DNA from: an uncultured Bacteroidales bacterium
GTDB lineage: Bacteria; Bacteroidota; Bacteroidia; Bacteroidales; F082
Direction: 5' to 3'
Assembly (NCBI GenBank): GCA_946405575.1
Contig: CAMJHP010000014.1
Coordinates: 1 to 56,239 of the forward strand
DNA length: 56,239 nucleotides
In this document: positions 8,558-17,781 of the stretch, piece after piece
Position numbering within the stretch: position 1 is the stretch's first letter
How the letters are laid out: every line of letters begins with the position of its first letter
Position numbers and translations under genes: made by a program
The notes under the pieces: generated by a model
Databases searched by the model: none
Seen by the model: only the letters and a program-made list of their open reading frames with translations
What the model was told of the DNA's origin: nothing

Positions 8558-10176
8558 GGCATTGCTATTCTTGTTTGTTTTTTTTCAATTATTTCGGAGA
8601 CGGTGGGCTGTATGTAAATCAAGCCTTTACAAGTATAAATGAAGAAGTTTTTGGCTGGCTTGCCGCTGCGTTCAATAGTGATGGTGTCAATGGGCTCGAT
8701 GGATAGGAAACCTCCTGGATAAAGCCCATTCGGGTTTTTGAAATATCGGCTGTCTGATAGGAACCAAAAATCTTCATCTGGTTTGAAACCGCCTCGTTCA
8801 TCATTGATCCATAGGTATTTGTGTAGTTTTTCAATATAACCAATGCCCATCACTTTCATGCCTAAGGGACGGGCTACATAATAGTCCAAGTTGGCCAAGG
8901 GAAACCATTCGTCGGCCACAATGCCATCTTCTTCTTTCATAACTCCTTCGGCAATCTTTTGTTTGCGCAAGGTGGTGAATTTCGTTTCCAATTGTTGCCA
9001 CCCGTACATATCCAGAGTGAAGTCGTTGCGTCCGAGCATCTCGGGCTCTGTATGATGGTCGATTGGGATAAAACCTGTATTGATTTCCGCAATTCCAATA
9101 CTTACTGTCGAGATGAGGACGCACACCGCTGCAATGATGCTTTTTGGCAGCCGGAAACTACCATTCGATTGTGGATTTTTATCACACAGCCAGCAAGCAC
9201 TCAGTAAGATGAGTATAGAATAGGCCGGGGCATTCCAATGGGGTAAAGTTTGACGCGTCAAGGAAAAGAAAAGGAATGTCAAAATCAGTGGTATAGCTGT
9301 ACAAAGTACCAATCGCAGTGAGATTTCTTCCATTTCAAGTTTTCTTTTGAAAGCAGCGCCGACAGCGATGGCTGCCAAAACGAAGTTCACTGGGTTGTTG
9401 TATAGCAATTCTCCAGCCAGCTCGGTGCCGAAATAGCTTAGGTTGGGTTTTCCAAACAGACTGACGCGGTTGCTATGGAAGTTGAAGCTGATGAAATCGT
9501 TTTGAATGTTCCAATACAAAATAGGAATGCAACAAATGGCGGAAATGAACAAGGAAAGATAAAGGTATGGACTTTTAAGTTGTTTTCTGTTGAAAATCAA
9601 TATATAAAGTATCATTCCGACCCACAAAAAAATGCCGGAGTATTTGGAAAGCATGGCAAGCCCTGCGAAGAGTCCGAATAATATCAAATGCAATGGCTGA
9701 TGCATCTGTCGAACTGCTGTGTCTTCTTTGAAATATTTGACCGCCATCCAAAACGCAAGCAGCCAAAACAACATTAAGGGGGTGTCTGGCATAATGAAAA
9801 CACCGGTGATGACGAAGGCGTAAATGGAGGCAGTGAAAAGCAAAGCTGAATAAAGTCCCGCTTGCGCGTTTTTGACCTCTTTCCCAATGCGGAACATAAT
9901 GTAGGTGTTGGCGGTCATAATGACCACAGAGGCTAAGCGAATAAAGAACTCGCTGTCAAATAACAAATTAAGGCTGAATAGCTGGATTATCCAGCCGACC
10001 ATAGGAGGATGGTCGAAATGACTCCAATCAGGGTATAGGGCATAGGTCCAATAGTAAACTTCATCGTTGCCAAATTCGATGGAAGCCGCCGCTAAACCTC
10101 TGATAGTTGCACTGATAACCAAAAGAAATAAGAGTATCTGGTTGATTTTCTTGTCGTTGTCTTGGATTTGAATCAT
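8554..10176 (-). CDS. Membrane glycosyltransferase, GT39/ArnT-like
   Basis: A 540-residue multi-pass GT-C protein. The first periplasmic loop has FGNDEVYYW (Asp38, Glu39) and SHFDHPPMVGW, the classic GT39/ArnT pattern; MPDTPLMLFW follows in a later helix. The C-terminal about 150 residues form a soluble domain with EWFPLANLDYYV. It is expected to move a sugar from a polyprenyl carrier onto a lipid or glycan at the outer leaflet. It overlaps both neighbours by 4 bp, so it is the middle gene of a three-gene operon. Confidence 0.85.
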   Translation of the reverse strand: MIQIQDNDKKINQILLFLLVISATIRGLAAASIEFGNDEVYYWTYALYPDWSHFDHPPMVGWIIQLFSLNLLFDSEFFIRLASVVIMTANTYIMFRIGKEVKNAQAGLYSALLFTASIYAFVITGVFIMPDTPLMLFWLLAFWMAVKYFKEDTAVRQMHQPLHLILFGLFAGLAMLSKYSGIFLWVGMILYILIFNRKQLKSPYLYLSLFISAICCIPILYWNIQNDFISFNFHSNRVSLFGKPNLSYFGTELAGELLYNNPVNFVLAAIAVGAAFKRKLEMEEISLRLVLCTAIPLILTFLFFSLTRQTLPHWNAPAYSILILLSACWLCDKNPQSNGSFRLPKSIIAAVCVLISTVSIGIAEINTGFIPIDHHTEPEMLGRNDFTLDMYGWQQLETKFTTLRKQKIAEGVMKEEDGIVADEWFPLANLDYYVARPLGMKVMGIGYIEKLHKYLWINDERGGFKPDEDFWFLSDSRYFKNPNGLYPGGFLSIEPIDTITIERSGKPAKNFFIYTCKGLIYIQPTVSEIIEKKQTRIAMP

Positions 10177-11399
10177 ACTTTTTTCTCCTTGGTTATTTTA
10201 AACAAGTACCAAATGAAGGCTACTAGTGCAACGGCATAGATGATCCAATATAAGCCAGTTTGAGCATAATTGATGCTGTCCAAGCGGCGGTCGATAATGT
10301 CTGGCAATGGATGTCGTGTAATTGGATTCAAATAAAGAAAATGTCTGCCGTTTAAATCAATACGGGTCCTAACGTAATGGTCTTCAGGTTGGATGACATA
10401 ATGGGCTGTTGCAACATTTTCCTCTGTTTTCAGCACTTTGCCATCTTGTCCGATGAACTTCACTTCGCGCATAGTCTCTGCCGAAGTGGTAATAAATAAG
10501 GTGTCACCAACCAATTGAGCCTTAGTTAGATAATCCAATTTGCGTGCGTCATGAATTTTTTGCTCAAGGGTCAATGGATAATAGTACCAATTGTCGAATT
10601 CTACGGCATAGCACAAGCCTTTGTCCAATGCTTCATAGACATGCTCTGGGTCAAGGTCGGTCGTGTTGACCATAGTCAAGTTATGGCACACTTCATGTTC
10701 ATCGTTAATGTTGTGGGTGTCGTCGTTGCCAAGGGCATATACGCGATGTCCGTTGGACAAGGCTATGTCCCAATGTTCAATGGCGTTGCCGAATGGGTTG
10801 ACCACTTCAAGCAGACGATAGTTGCTTAAAAACATCATGTCGTTCTTCTTGTAGCCTTTGGTAAACGATGCATGGGCAGGCATAACGAAGCGGCAGCGTT
10901 CGCCCAATTTGTTGATCATATGCTGCTTCATATTGAGGTTCTGCATAAAGGGGAAATCTGGCCAATATACCGATTTGGCACCAATGCAGATTTGGTGTGT
11001 CTTGCGGATGAGGCCGTAACCATGCTCATAAGCGGGGATATAGTCCTTTTTTTCAGCGTTGTGTGGGTTGATGTGCATATAGTCGGAAATGCCGAAATGG
11101 TCATATCCCAAGGCTCGGTAAACGCTGTCGATGGTCTCTTCCTTGCTTTTGCGCCCGTTGGTCAATCCGAAATACTTGTGAGAGTGACAATGGAAGTGGT
11201 ATTTTTTCCATAGCTCGGGTCTTATGTCTTGGTAAGGGTTGTATAGGTATTCGCCGCTGAAAGGCTTGGGCTCTTTAAAGCTGTAGGTAGGCACGGAGAG
11301 GTACACATACAATACTGGTAGTAGCAATGTAATGCCCAAACCGAGAAGTACTTTTCCCACCCACCACAGGAGATTTTTTTTATGTTGTTTTGTATTCAT
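10173..11399 (-). CDS. Membrane-anchored PHP-domain metal-dependent hydrolase
   Basis: A 408-residue protein with a transmembrane segment near residues 13-35 and another near the C-terminus (WIIYAVALVAFIWYL). Between them is a PHP-like domain: FHCHSHKYFG (His70, His72) is the metal-binding HxH, followed by YDHFGISDYMH, MPAHASF and GNDDTHN. PHP proteins are phosphoesterases or related hydrolases. It is the first gene of the operon with two GT39 enzymes (4-bp overlap), so processing of a lipid-linked sugar phosphate at the membrane is an inference from context. A -7 box lies at 11420-11427. Confidence 0.75.
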   Translation of the reverse strand: MNTKQHKKNLLWWVGKVLLGLGITLLLPVLYVYLSVPTYSFKEPKPFSGEYLYNPYQDIRPELWKKYHFHCHSHKYFGLTNGRKSKEETIDSVYRALGYDHFGISDYMHINPHNAEKKDYIPAYEHGYGLIRKTHQICIGAKSVYWPDFPFMQNLNMKQHMINKLGERCRFVMPAHASFTKGYKKNDMMFLSNYRLLEVVNPFGNAIEHWDIALSNGHRVYALGNDDTHNINDEHEVCHNLTMVNTTDLDPEHVYEALDKGLCYAVEFDNWYYYPLTLEQKIHDARKLDYLTKAQLVGDTLFITTSAETMREVKFIGQDGKVLKTEENVATAHYVIQPEDHYVRTRIDLNGRHFLYLNPITRHPLPDIIDRRLDSINYAQTGLYWIIYAVALVAFIWYLFKITKEKKV

Positions 11400-11419
11400 C
11401 TAAACATTGAATCTGGGTG

Positions 11420-11427
11420 CAAAACTA
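11420..11427 (-). promoter_or_regulatory. -7 box of the PHP/GT39 operon
   Basis: On the minus strand this reads TAGTTTTG, an exact TAnnTTTG match 20 bp upstream of the PHP gene's ATG. It supports that start codon. Confidence 0.65.
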
Positions 11428-11614
11428 ACGGAAAAATCCTTTTCTCGCACAGAAATCGAAGATTCAATGCAATTAAAACGTAAAATTTTGGAGGGAAGAA
11501 CGAAACGTTTTAGGTTTTCAGTTTCGTTTTTTGGGATGGATACGTCTGGCTATGCAAGAACGTGAGGCGTGTGGGGACGAAACCTAGGAATTTTCCTATT
11601 CTTGAAATCCGATA

Positions 11615-12778
11615 CTATTCTACTCCCACATTCATCCTTCCCAGCAGTCTGAGCCAAGGGGTTAGAAAAGCGAATATAAAGTCGTAAATGAGCAAGCCGG
11701 GGAGTAAGCCCTTTTCGCCCAAGCGCTTGGAGGCTTTGGAATAGATAAAAAGTTGAGTTCCAAAACGTAATAGGAATAAAAATGCCAAAATAGGGATATA
11801 AAGAGCCGATCCGTTAGTGATGCAGAACGCAGGGGTCAAACAGAGCAAAGCGATGAATGAGGCGTAGAAAAGGAATTGCGAAATGTAAAACAAGCTCAAT
11901 GAGAGTCGAGCTCTTGTGTTATATTTCGACACAGTGGAATAGCGGCTGCTTTTTTGACGCATCCAAAGCTTGAAGCTGCTTGTCGGAGTAGTGAGGATGG
12001 CATTTTCCGCATCGATTAAGACCTCTGTGTTCTTTTTGGTGGCCACCTGACAGATAAATAGGTCGTCTTCACCCACAGTTGTAGTGTAGTGTGAAATGAA
12101 CCCATTGTTTCTGTAAAACAACTCTTTACGATAGGAGAGGTTCTTGCCTACACCCATATATGGATGATGGTTGAGGGCCGCCGAAAGAAATAACAGGCCG
12201 TTTTGCAATGCATCGAAACGCATAATTCGGTTCAGTGTACTTTTCTTTTGGACATAAGGGCTGTAACCGATGACAATCTCGGTTCGTTTGTTGTAGCAGT
12301 TCACTACACTGCGCAGCCATTGGTCATTGACCGGCATGCAGTTGCAATCAGTGAAGACAATCAAGTCGTTTTTGGCTGATTTGATACCCATCGAAAGAGG
12401 AAACTTCTTGCCATTGAAGAAGTTGAGGTGCTGTTTCAATTGCACTGGCTTTACTTTTGGCTCTTTTCGCTCTAAGTCTTTCAGGTATTCCTCGGTCTCG
12501 TCATCGGAGCAATCGTTTACCACAACGATTTCAAAATCAGGATAATCCTGCTTGAGCAATGTTGGAATCAGTTCAACAAGGTATTCATAGGCATCACGGG
12601 CGCAGAGTACCACCGAAACGGGTTCCAGTTCTTCATCGAGTTTCGGGCGTGCGTTCTTTTTGTAAAAGGCAACCTTCGAGAACACGCCCCAATGGTAGAA
12701 CAATTGGATGATAAGACAGATGAGGAAAATGATTAAAATAATGAAGCTAAGGCTGTTGTATGAAAAATTGATTTGCAC
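11615..12778 (-). CDS. Glycosyltransferase family 2
   Basis: A 387-residue membrane-associated GT2 enzyme. An N-terminal helix (about 9-28) precedes the GT-A domain: VVNDCSDDET (about 87-95), FTDCNC (Asp144, DxD-like), VGEDDLF, and QKSSRYST in the place of the Q/RxxRW motif. Two or three C-terminal helices follow. This is the layout of processive or membrane-linked inverting GT2 enzymes that use nucleotide sugars. It is transcribed alone from a minus-strand promoter (12801-12808), 215 bp downstream-facing from the PHP gene start. Confidence 0.85.
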   Translation of the reverse strand: MQINFSYNSLSFIILIIFLICLIIQLFYHWGVFSKVAFYKKNARPKLDEELEPVSVVLCARDAYEYLVELIPTLLKQDYPDFEIVVVNDCSDDETEEYLKDLERKEPKVKPVQLKQHLNFFNGKKFPLSMGIKSAKNDLIVFTDCNCMPVNDQWLRSVVNCYNKRTEIVIGYSPYVQKKSTLNRIMRFDALQNGLLFLSAALNHHPYMGVGKNLSYRKELFYRNNGFISHYTTTVGEDDLFICQVATKKNTEVLIDAENAILTTPTSSFKLWMRQKSSRYSTVSKYNTRARLSLSLFYISQFLFYASFIALLCLTPAFCITNGSALYIPILAFLFLLRFGTQLFIYSKASKRLGEKGLLPGLLIYDFIFAFLTPWLRLLGRMNVGVE

Positions 12779-12800
12779 GGCAATGGTAGTATTTGTTTTG

Positions 12801-12808
12801 CAAAAATA
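12801..12808 (-). promoter_or_regulatory. -7 box of the GT2 gene
   Basis: The minus strand reads TATTTTTG, an exact TAnnTTTG match 22 bp upstream of the GT2 ATG. Confidence 0.65.
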
Positions 12809-12923
12809 GGAAAAATCTGGAATTGATGTTTACCAGAATTCCAAGATTTGAGTTTTTCATCAACAATTGACTATGTCAAAACAAAGTTTTCAACATTCAA
12901 CACAATACAATTCAACAATTCAT

Positions 12924-12931
12924 TACTTTTG
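12924..12931 (+). promoter_or_regulatory. -7 box of tgt
   Basis: TACTTTTG fits TAnnTTTG and lies 15 bp before the ATG at 12947. It sits inside the longer open frame that begins at 12848, which rules out that upstream start. Confidence 0.75.
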
Positions 12932-12946
12932 CAAAAAAATAAGACG

Positions 12947-14077
12947 ATGGATTTTAACATAGTTTCCAACGATGCAAAATGCAATGCCCGTGCGGGTGTT
13001 CTGCATACAGACCACGGGTCAATTGAGACTCCGATTTTTATGCCAGTGGGCACAGTGGGCACAGTGAAAGCCTGCCATCTGCGTGACGTTCGCAATGAAG
13101 TTAAGGCTCAAATCATTTTGGGCAATACGTACCATTTGTATTTGCGTCCAGGCTTGGAAGTGTTGGAGACAGTTGGTGGTTTGCACAAGTTTAATGGGTG
13201 GGATAGGCCTATCCTTACAGACAGTGGTGGTTTTCAAGTGTTTTCGCTGACGGGCATCCGCAAAATGAAGGAAGAAGGCGTGACGTTCCAGTCTCACATT
13301 GACGGTTCGAGGCATCTGTTTACGCCTGAAAACGTGATGGATATCCAGCGAAGCATTGGAGCCGACATTATGATGGCCTTTGATGAATGCACACCTGGCA
13401 CGGCTGACTATCAATACGCCAAGCAATCAATGGAACGCACCCACCGTTGGCTTGACCGTTGCTGCGAACGTTTTCAGTCGACTGAGCCTAAATATGGCTA
13501 TGAGCAGGCTCTGTTCCCCATTGTGCAGGGTTGTGTATATCGCGATTTGCGTGAGCAATCGGCTGAACACATCGCTTCGAAAAATGCTGCTGGGAATGCC
13601 ATAGGCGGCTTGGCTGTGGGAGAACCGACCGAGAAGATGTATGAGATGATTGAGTTGGTGAACACAATTTTGCCCAAAGACAAGCCAAGATATTTGATGG
13701 GAGTAGGCACACCGGCCAATATCCTCGAAGGCATTTCGCGAGGTGTCGATATGTTTGACTGCGTGATGCCTACCCGTAATGGTCGTAACGGAATGATATT
13801 CACCTCAGAGGGCATCATCAACCTGAAAAATGAGAAATGGAAGTTCGATTTCTCGCCCGTCGACACCAACGGTGAAACTTTTGTCGATGCACAATATTCG
13901 AGGGCCTATCTCCGTCATTTGTTCGTCGCTGGCGAAATCCTTGGCCCAATGATTGCAAGCCTTCATAACCTTGGCTTCTACCTTTGGTTGGTACGTGAGG
14001 CTCGCAAACACATCATCATGGGTGACTTTGCCGAGTGGCGCAACGTGATGCTCGAAAAGGTGACAAGGAGGTTGTGA
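12947..14077 (+). CDS. tgt: Queuine tRNA-ribosyltransferase
   Basis: A 376-residue enzyme exchanging guanine 34 for preQ1 in GUN anticodons (queuosine pathway). Motifs: TDSGGFQVFS with Asp92; GLAVGEP (221-227); MGVGTP (251-256); and MFDCVMPTRNGRNG with nucleophile Asp271. The usual CxCxxC zinc ligands near residues 300-315 are absent; the stretch there reads DFSPVDTNGETFVDAQYS, while His340 of ASLHNL is kept. As I recall, Bacteroides homologues look the same, so this is a lineage trait rather than damage. The promoter at 12924 fixes the start. lptG-like follows 57 bp downstream. Confidence 0.95.
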   Translation: MDFNIVSNDAKCNARAGVLHTDHGSIETPIFMPVGTVGTVKACHLRDVRNEVKAQIILGNTYHLYLRPGLEVLETVGGLHKFNGWDRPILTDSGGFQVFSLTGIRKMKEEGVTFQSHIDGSRHLFTPENVMDIQRSIGADIMMAFDECTPGTADYQYAKQSMERTHRWLDRCCERFQSTEPKYGYEQALFPIVQGCVYRDLREQSAEHIASKNAAGNAIGGLAVGEPTEKMYEMIELVNTILPKDKPRYLMGVGTPANILEGISRGVDMFDCVMPTRNGRNGMIFTSEGIINLKNEKWKFDFSPVDTNGETFVDAQYSRAYLRHLFVAGEILGPMIASLHNLGFYLWLVREARKHIIMGDFAEWRNVMLEKVTRRL

Positions 14078-14134
14078 GTCCCAAGTTTCCTGTGTCTCGT
14101 AGTCCCGGAGCCTTATCGTTCAAATAAGAAAAAA

Positions 14135-15214
14135 ATGAGAAAACTAGATGCTTATATATTTAAGAAGTACCTTGGAACCTTCTTTTTCGCCATTTCGATG
14201 TTGGTTTTGGTCGTCATCATTTTCGATGTGTCCGAAAACATTGACAGCTTTCTGAAGCACAATGCACCATGGCAAAAGGTGGTGGTGGACTACTACATTA
14301 TGTCCATACCTTATTATATTAACCTTTTCATTCATTTGTTTGCCTTCATCGCCGTGGTGTTTTTCACCTCGAAGATGGCTGCGCGTACTGAGATTGTGGC
14401 TATCCTCAGCAGTGGCATCAGTTTCTGGCGTTTCCTTTATCCATATATGTTGGCCGCTGTAACAATAGCCATAATGTCGCTTTATTTTGGTAACTTTTTG
14501 ATACCCAAGACTAACGAAATCAGAAGGCAGTTCAAGGATGAGTATATGGAGAAGCTGAGTCAGAGTGCAGGGCGCAATGTTCATGTGCAGATAGGGAAGG
14601 ACGAGTTTGTGTATGTAGAGAGTTATAACATTTTCAAACAGCATGGTTATAAGTTCTCTTGGGAGAAATATGATGGTAATGAGCTGAAATACAAGGTAAT
14701 GTCAGATATACTCTATCACGATACGGTGGCCGAAAATAGTTGGAAAATCGATCCTTATGTCATCAGAAAGATTGATGGGAAGGAAGAGGATTTGATGAGA
14801 GGCCGCAATTTGGACACCTTGCTCAATCTGTATCCAACCGACCTTTATAAGATGAAGGAGGATTTCGAAGAAATGAACTTTTTCGAGTTGCACGACCATA
14901 TTCGTAGTATGAAGGAAAAAGGCTCAGAAGGCGTAAAGGCCTATCAAGTGGAGATGCACACCCGTATGTCGGCTCCTGCGGCTGTACTCATCTTGACGCT
15001 CATCGGAGCCGCCTTGTCGAGTCGAAAGTTGCGGGGAGGCACAGGTATGCATCTCGGCATCGGTATCACCATTGCATTTGCCTATATCCTTTTTATGCAG
15101 ATATCCAAGTCGTTTGCCATTTCAGGCGGATTGTCACCTTTACTTGCCGCATGGATTCCCAATTTCATATTTTGCTTGTTAGGCATTTTTCTCTTGATTA
15201 AGGCTCCAAAATAG
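14135..15214 (+). CDS. LptF/LptG family (YjgP/YjgQ) permease
   Basis: A 359-residue inner-membrane protein with three N-terminal helices (about 15-125), a periplasmic beta-jellyroll-like domain (about 130-265) and three C-terminal helices with SSRKLRGGTGMHLGIG. This is the layout of LptF/LptG, the subunits of the LptB2FG transporter that extract lipopolysaccharide from the inner membrane and pass it to LptC. Whether it is F or G cannot be settled here; the KxxxFF/RxxxL N-terminus (LDAYIFKKYLGTFFFA) fits either. It lies 57 bp after tgt. Confidence 0.85.
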   Translation: MRKLDAYIFKKYLGTFFFAISMLVLVVIIFDVSENIDSFLKHNAPWQKVVVDYYIMSIPYYINLFIHLFAFIAVVFFTSKMAARTEIVAILSSGISFWRFLYPYMLAAVTIAIMSLYFGNFLIPKTNEIRRQFKDEYMEKLSQSAGRNVHVQIGKDEFVYVESYNIFKQHGYKFSWEKYDGNELKYKVMSDILYHDTVAENSWKIDPYVIRKIDGKEEDLMRGRNLDTLLNLYPTDLYKMKEDFEEMNFFELHDHIRSMKEKGSEGVKAYQVEMHTRMSAPAAVLILTLIGAALSSRKLRGGTGMHLGIGITIAFAYILFMQISKSFAISGGLSPLLAAWIPNFIFCLLGIFLLIKAPK

Positions 15215-15316
15215 TTTGACATTCAGCGAATTGGAATTTTCTTCAAAAAAACAGGCTCCCTTTGCCGAGTTTTCCTTAATTTAGCCACTTCTTTCATTAA
15301 ATAAAATCGAATTATT

Positions 15317-15928
15317 ATGCACATTGCAGTAGCAGGCAATATAGGTTCGGGAAAGACGACCCTCACAGGGCTTCTTGCCAAGCAGTTCAATTGGAAACCT
15401 TATTATGAGGAGGTGGAATACAATCCATATCTCGACAGCTTTTATGAGGATATGCAACGCTGGTCATTTAACCTCCAGATTTTCTTTCTCAATAGTCGTT
15501 TCCGCCAGGTGATGGATATTCGCAATAGTGGTGAGAATGTCATCCAAGACCGCACTATCTATGAGGATGCCCATATTTTTGCGGTCAACCTTTACTCGAT
15601 GGGTTTAATGGAAACACGTGATTTTGAGAACTATAAGTCGTTGTTTGAGCTGATGACGAAGTTCATCCAACCACCCGATTTGCTGATTTACCTCCGCGCC
15701 TCGGTACCGACTTTGATTCGTCATATCGCAAAGCGCAACCGCGAGTTTGAACAATCCATCAGCATCAGTTACCTTACCAACCTTAATGATCGGTACGAAC
15801 AATGGATTAACAGCTACAAAGACGGCAAGCTTCTTATCATTGACTCCGACAACCTGGAGCTTGAAAACCCCGAAGACCTTGGCACTGTTGTAGACCGTAT
15901 TGAAGCTTCTCTGAACGGATTGTTCTAA
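15317..15928 (+). CDS. Deoxynucleoside kinase
   Basis: A 203-residue cytosolic kinase that phosphorylates deoxynucleosides (salvage). The P-loop AGNIGSGKTT is at residues 6-15, EEVEYNPYL holds the base/substrate Glu, the QDRTIYEDAHIFA segment corresponds to the DRS motif, and the Arg-rich lid IAKRNREFEQ is near 138-147. It matches the bacterial dGK/dAK-type family in length and order. Specificity (dA, dG or dC) cannot be read from sequence. It precedes kdsB by about 90 bp on the same strand. Confidence 0.85.
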   Translation: MHIAVAGNIGSGKTTLTGLLAKQFNWKPYYEEVEYNPYLDSFYEDMQRWSFNLQIFFLNSRFRQVMDIRNSGENVIQDRTIYEDAHIFAVNLYSMGLMETRDFENYKSLFELMTKFIQPPDLLIYLRASVPTLIRHIAKRNREFEQSISISYLTNLNDRYEQWINSYKDGKLLIIDSDNLELENPEDLGTVVDRIEASLNGLF

Positions 15929-16017
15929 TGAAAAATGCTTGCATTTTCACTGCAATTCCGAAAAAAAGACTTCAGTAAGATCTCAAATTCTTGATGAAAG
16001 AATACTTGAAAAAGAAA

Positions 16018-16773
16018 ATGAAAGTCATAGGAATCATACCCTCACGATATGCCTCAACGCGTTTCCCAGGCAAGCCTCTGGCCATAATCAAGGGAAAGAC
16101 GATGATTCGTCGCGTGTGCGAACAGGCGTGGAAGTCGAAGTTGGATGCTGTAGTGGTGGCCACCGATGATATTCGCATCGCCGATGAAGTCATGAGCTTT
16201 GGCGGGCGCTGTGTCCTGACAGACCCCAACCATCGTAGCGGCACTGATCGATGCTGTGAAGCTTTAGATTTGCTTGAAACCCAATATGATGCTGTAGTGA
16301 ACATCCAAGGAGATGAACCTTTTATCGACCCGAAACAGATTGACCTATTGGTCGATTTGATCTTAAGAGAGGATACCCAACTTGCTTCATTGGCTAAAAG
16401 AATTGTTGATGCAGACGAGTTGTTCAGCCAAAATGCGGTGAAGGTTGTAATGGATAATGAGTGTAAGGCATTGTATTTCAGCCGTAACCCTATACCATTT
16501 ATGCGTAATGTGGATAATGTTGAGTGGTTGAAAAAAGGTGTTTTCTACCAGCATATTGGCATTTATGCCTACAAGACCGAAGTGTTGCGTAGGGTGGCGC
16601 GGCTGCAGCCATCATCGTTGGAGATTGCCGAGTCGTTGGAGCAATTGCGCTGGCTCGAAAACGGCTTGTCAATTCGTATGGCTGTCACCGAGTCACAGAA
16701 TGTCTCCATCGACACTCCTTATGATTTGGCCAAAGCCGAACAATTTGCACAAAACCAAACCTTAATTGAATGA
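16018..16773 (+). CDS. kdsB: 3-deoxy-manno-octulosonate cytidylyltransferase
   Basis: A 251-residue cytosolic enzyme that makes CMP-Kdo for lipid A core synthesis. Motifs: IIPSRYASTRFPGKPL (nucleotide binding), VVATDD, the RSGTDR segment, NIQGDEPFI with the metal-binding Asp, and YFSRNPIPF. The frame is open from a TTG at 15991 and has ATGs at 15994 and 16018; the 16018 start gives the family-typical MKVIGIIPSR N-terminus. The stop overlaps the next gene by 4 bp, which couples them. With the LptF/G gene nearby it fits an LPS-related neighbourhood. Confidence 0.95.
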   Translation: MKVIGIIPSRYASTRFPGKPLAIIKGKTMIRRVCEQAWKSKLDAVVVATDDIRIADEVMSFGGRCVLTDPNHRSGTDRCCEALDLLETQYDAVVNIQGDEPFIDPKQIDLLVDLILREDTQLASLAKRIVDADELFSQNAVKVVMDNECKALYFSRNPIPFMRNVDNVEWLKKGVFYQHIGIYAYKTEVLRRVARLQPSSLEIAESLEQLRWLENGLSIRMAVTESQNVSIDTPYDLAKAEQFAQNQTLIE

Positions 16774-17720
16774 TGATTTCTGTTGTCGAAGCCATATCTG
16801 ATTTGTTGTTTGTTCGCGACACTGTGGTGGTGCCAGGCTTGGGGGCTTTCGTGAAAAAGCCCGTTCCGGCCAAAGTGAACCCCGTGGCTAACTATTTCGC
16901 TATGCCTTCCTGTGTGGTTGAGTTTGATGCCAACTTGCGTGAAGACAATGATTTGGTGGCCGGTTATATGGCTGAAAATAGCGACATTCCTATAGCGGAA
17001 GCTAAGAAACAGCTGGTGATGTTCGTTTCCGAATGCTTCAACGCTCTGAAAAAAGGAAAGAAAGTGGAGTTGGACCATATCGGCACTTTGTCGTATGATT
17101 GGGATAACAATCTTGTTTTTATACAGGACAAGTCGGTAAATTACAATGCCGATGCTTTCGGCTTGACCGACTTCACACCTGAACCAGTGATTCAATCCAA
17201 ATCGAAGGAGGAAATCAGGGCGGATATTGAACAACAACAAAAAGAAAAGAATACCCCTGTTACTGTTGATGAGGAAGCCATCCATCAAGATGATGGACAA
17301 AACCGTTCGAAGAAAAAGGGTTGGTGGTTTGCGGTGGCTGCCGCTGCAGTCTTGCTATTGGGACTTTTCTATTTTAATTTGAATCGTTTAGGCTTGGGTT
17401 TGAATGATGATGCAACTTTGTCACAACAACCCAATACAATAAATGAGGATTTTCTGTCGAAAAATGATCTGTCATTGGACTCGGTGGGACCTGTTGTAAC
17501 AGATTCTTTTAGAATTATTGCTGGTTGTTATGATCAGGAAGAGTTCGCTCAAAGGATTGTGGTTTCATTGCAAACCAAGGGCTTTGGGCAAGCCTATAAG
17601 GAAAAACGCGGGGAGAGATGGTATGTTGCATACGGATGGTATCCGACGGAAGAAGAAGCAGTCACCGTCCTTCGTGAAATTAGGGAGTCAGGCAAAGGGA
17701 AGGGTTGGATTTTGAAATGA
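16770..17720 (+). CDS. HU-CCDC81/SPOR domain membrane protein
   Basis: A 316-residue protein with tandem HU-like domains of the prokaryotic CCDC81 type (about 1-60, including VVVPGLGAFVKK; and about 70-140, including LDHIGTL), an acidic linker, one transmembrane helix near 185-205 (WWFAVAAAAVLLLGLF), and a C-terminal SPOR domain (about 243-316, IIAGCYDQEEFA to GKGWIL). The HU part would face the cytosol and SPOR the periplasmic peptidoglycan (denuded glycans). Such proteins are a Bacteroidetes speciality, thought to link nucleoid or cytosolic partners to the wall. It overlaps kdsB by 4 bp. Confidence 0.85.
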   Translation: MMISVVEAISDLLFVRDTVVVPGLGAFVKKPVPAKVNPVANYFAMPSCVVEFDANLREDNDLVAGYMAENSDIPIAEAKKQLVMFVSECFNALKKGKKVELDHIGTLSYDWDNNLVFIQDKSVNYNADAFGLTDFTPEPVIQSKSKEEIRADIEQQQKEKNTPVTVDEEAIHQDDGQNRSKKKGWWFAVAAAAVLLLGLFYFNLNRLGLGLNDDATLSQQPNTINEDFLSKNDLSLDSVGPVVTDSFRIIAGCYDQEEFAQRIVVSLQTKGFGQAYKEKRGERWYVAYGWYPTEEEAVTVLREIRESGKGKGWILK

Positions 17721-17781
17721 CTCCCATCGGGACGACAACAAAATAGTCAGGTGGTTAAGCTCCTGCCGAAAAATTAGATGT

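Noticed and set aside
12848..12946. N-terminal extension of tgt
   Set aside because: The segment contains the tgt -7 box (12924-12931), so it cannot be translated from that promoter; the family N-terminus starts at 12947.
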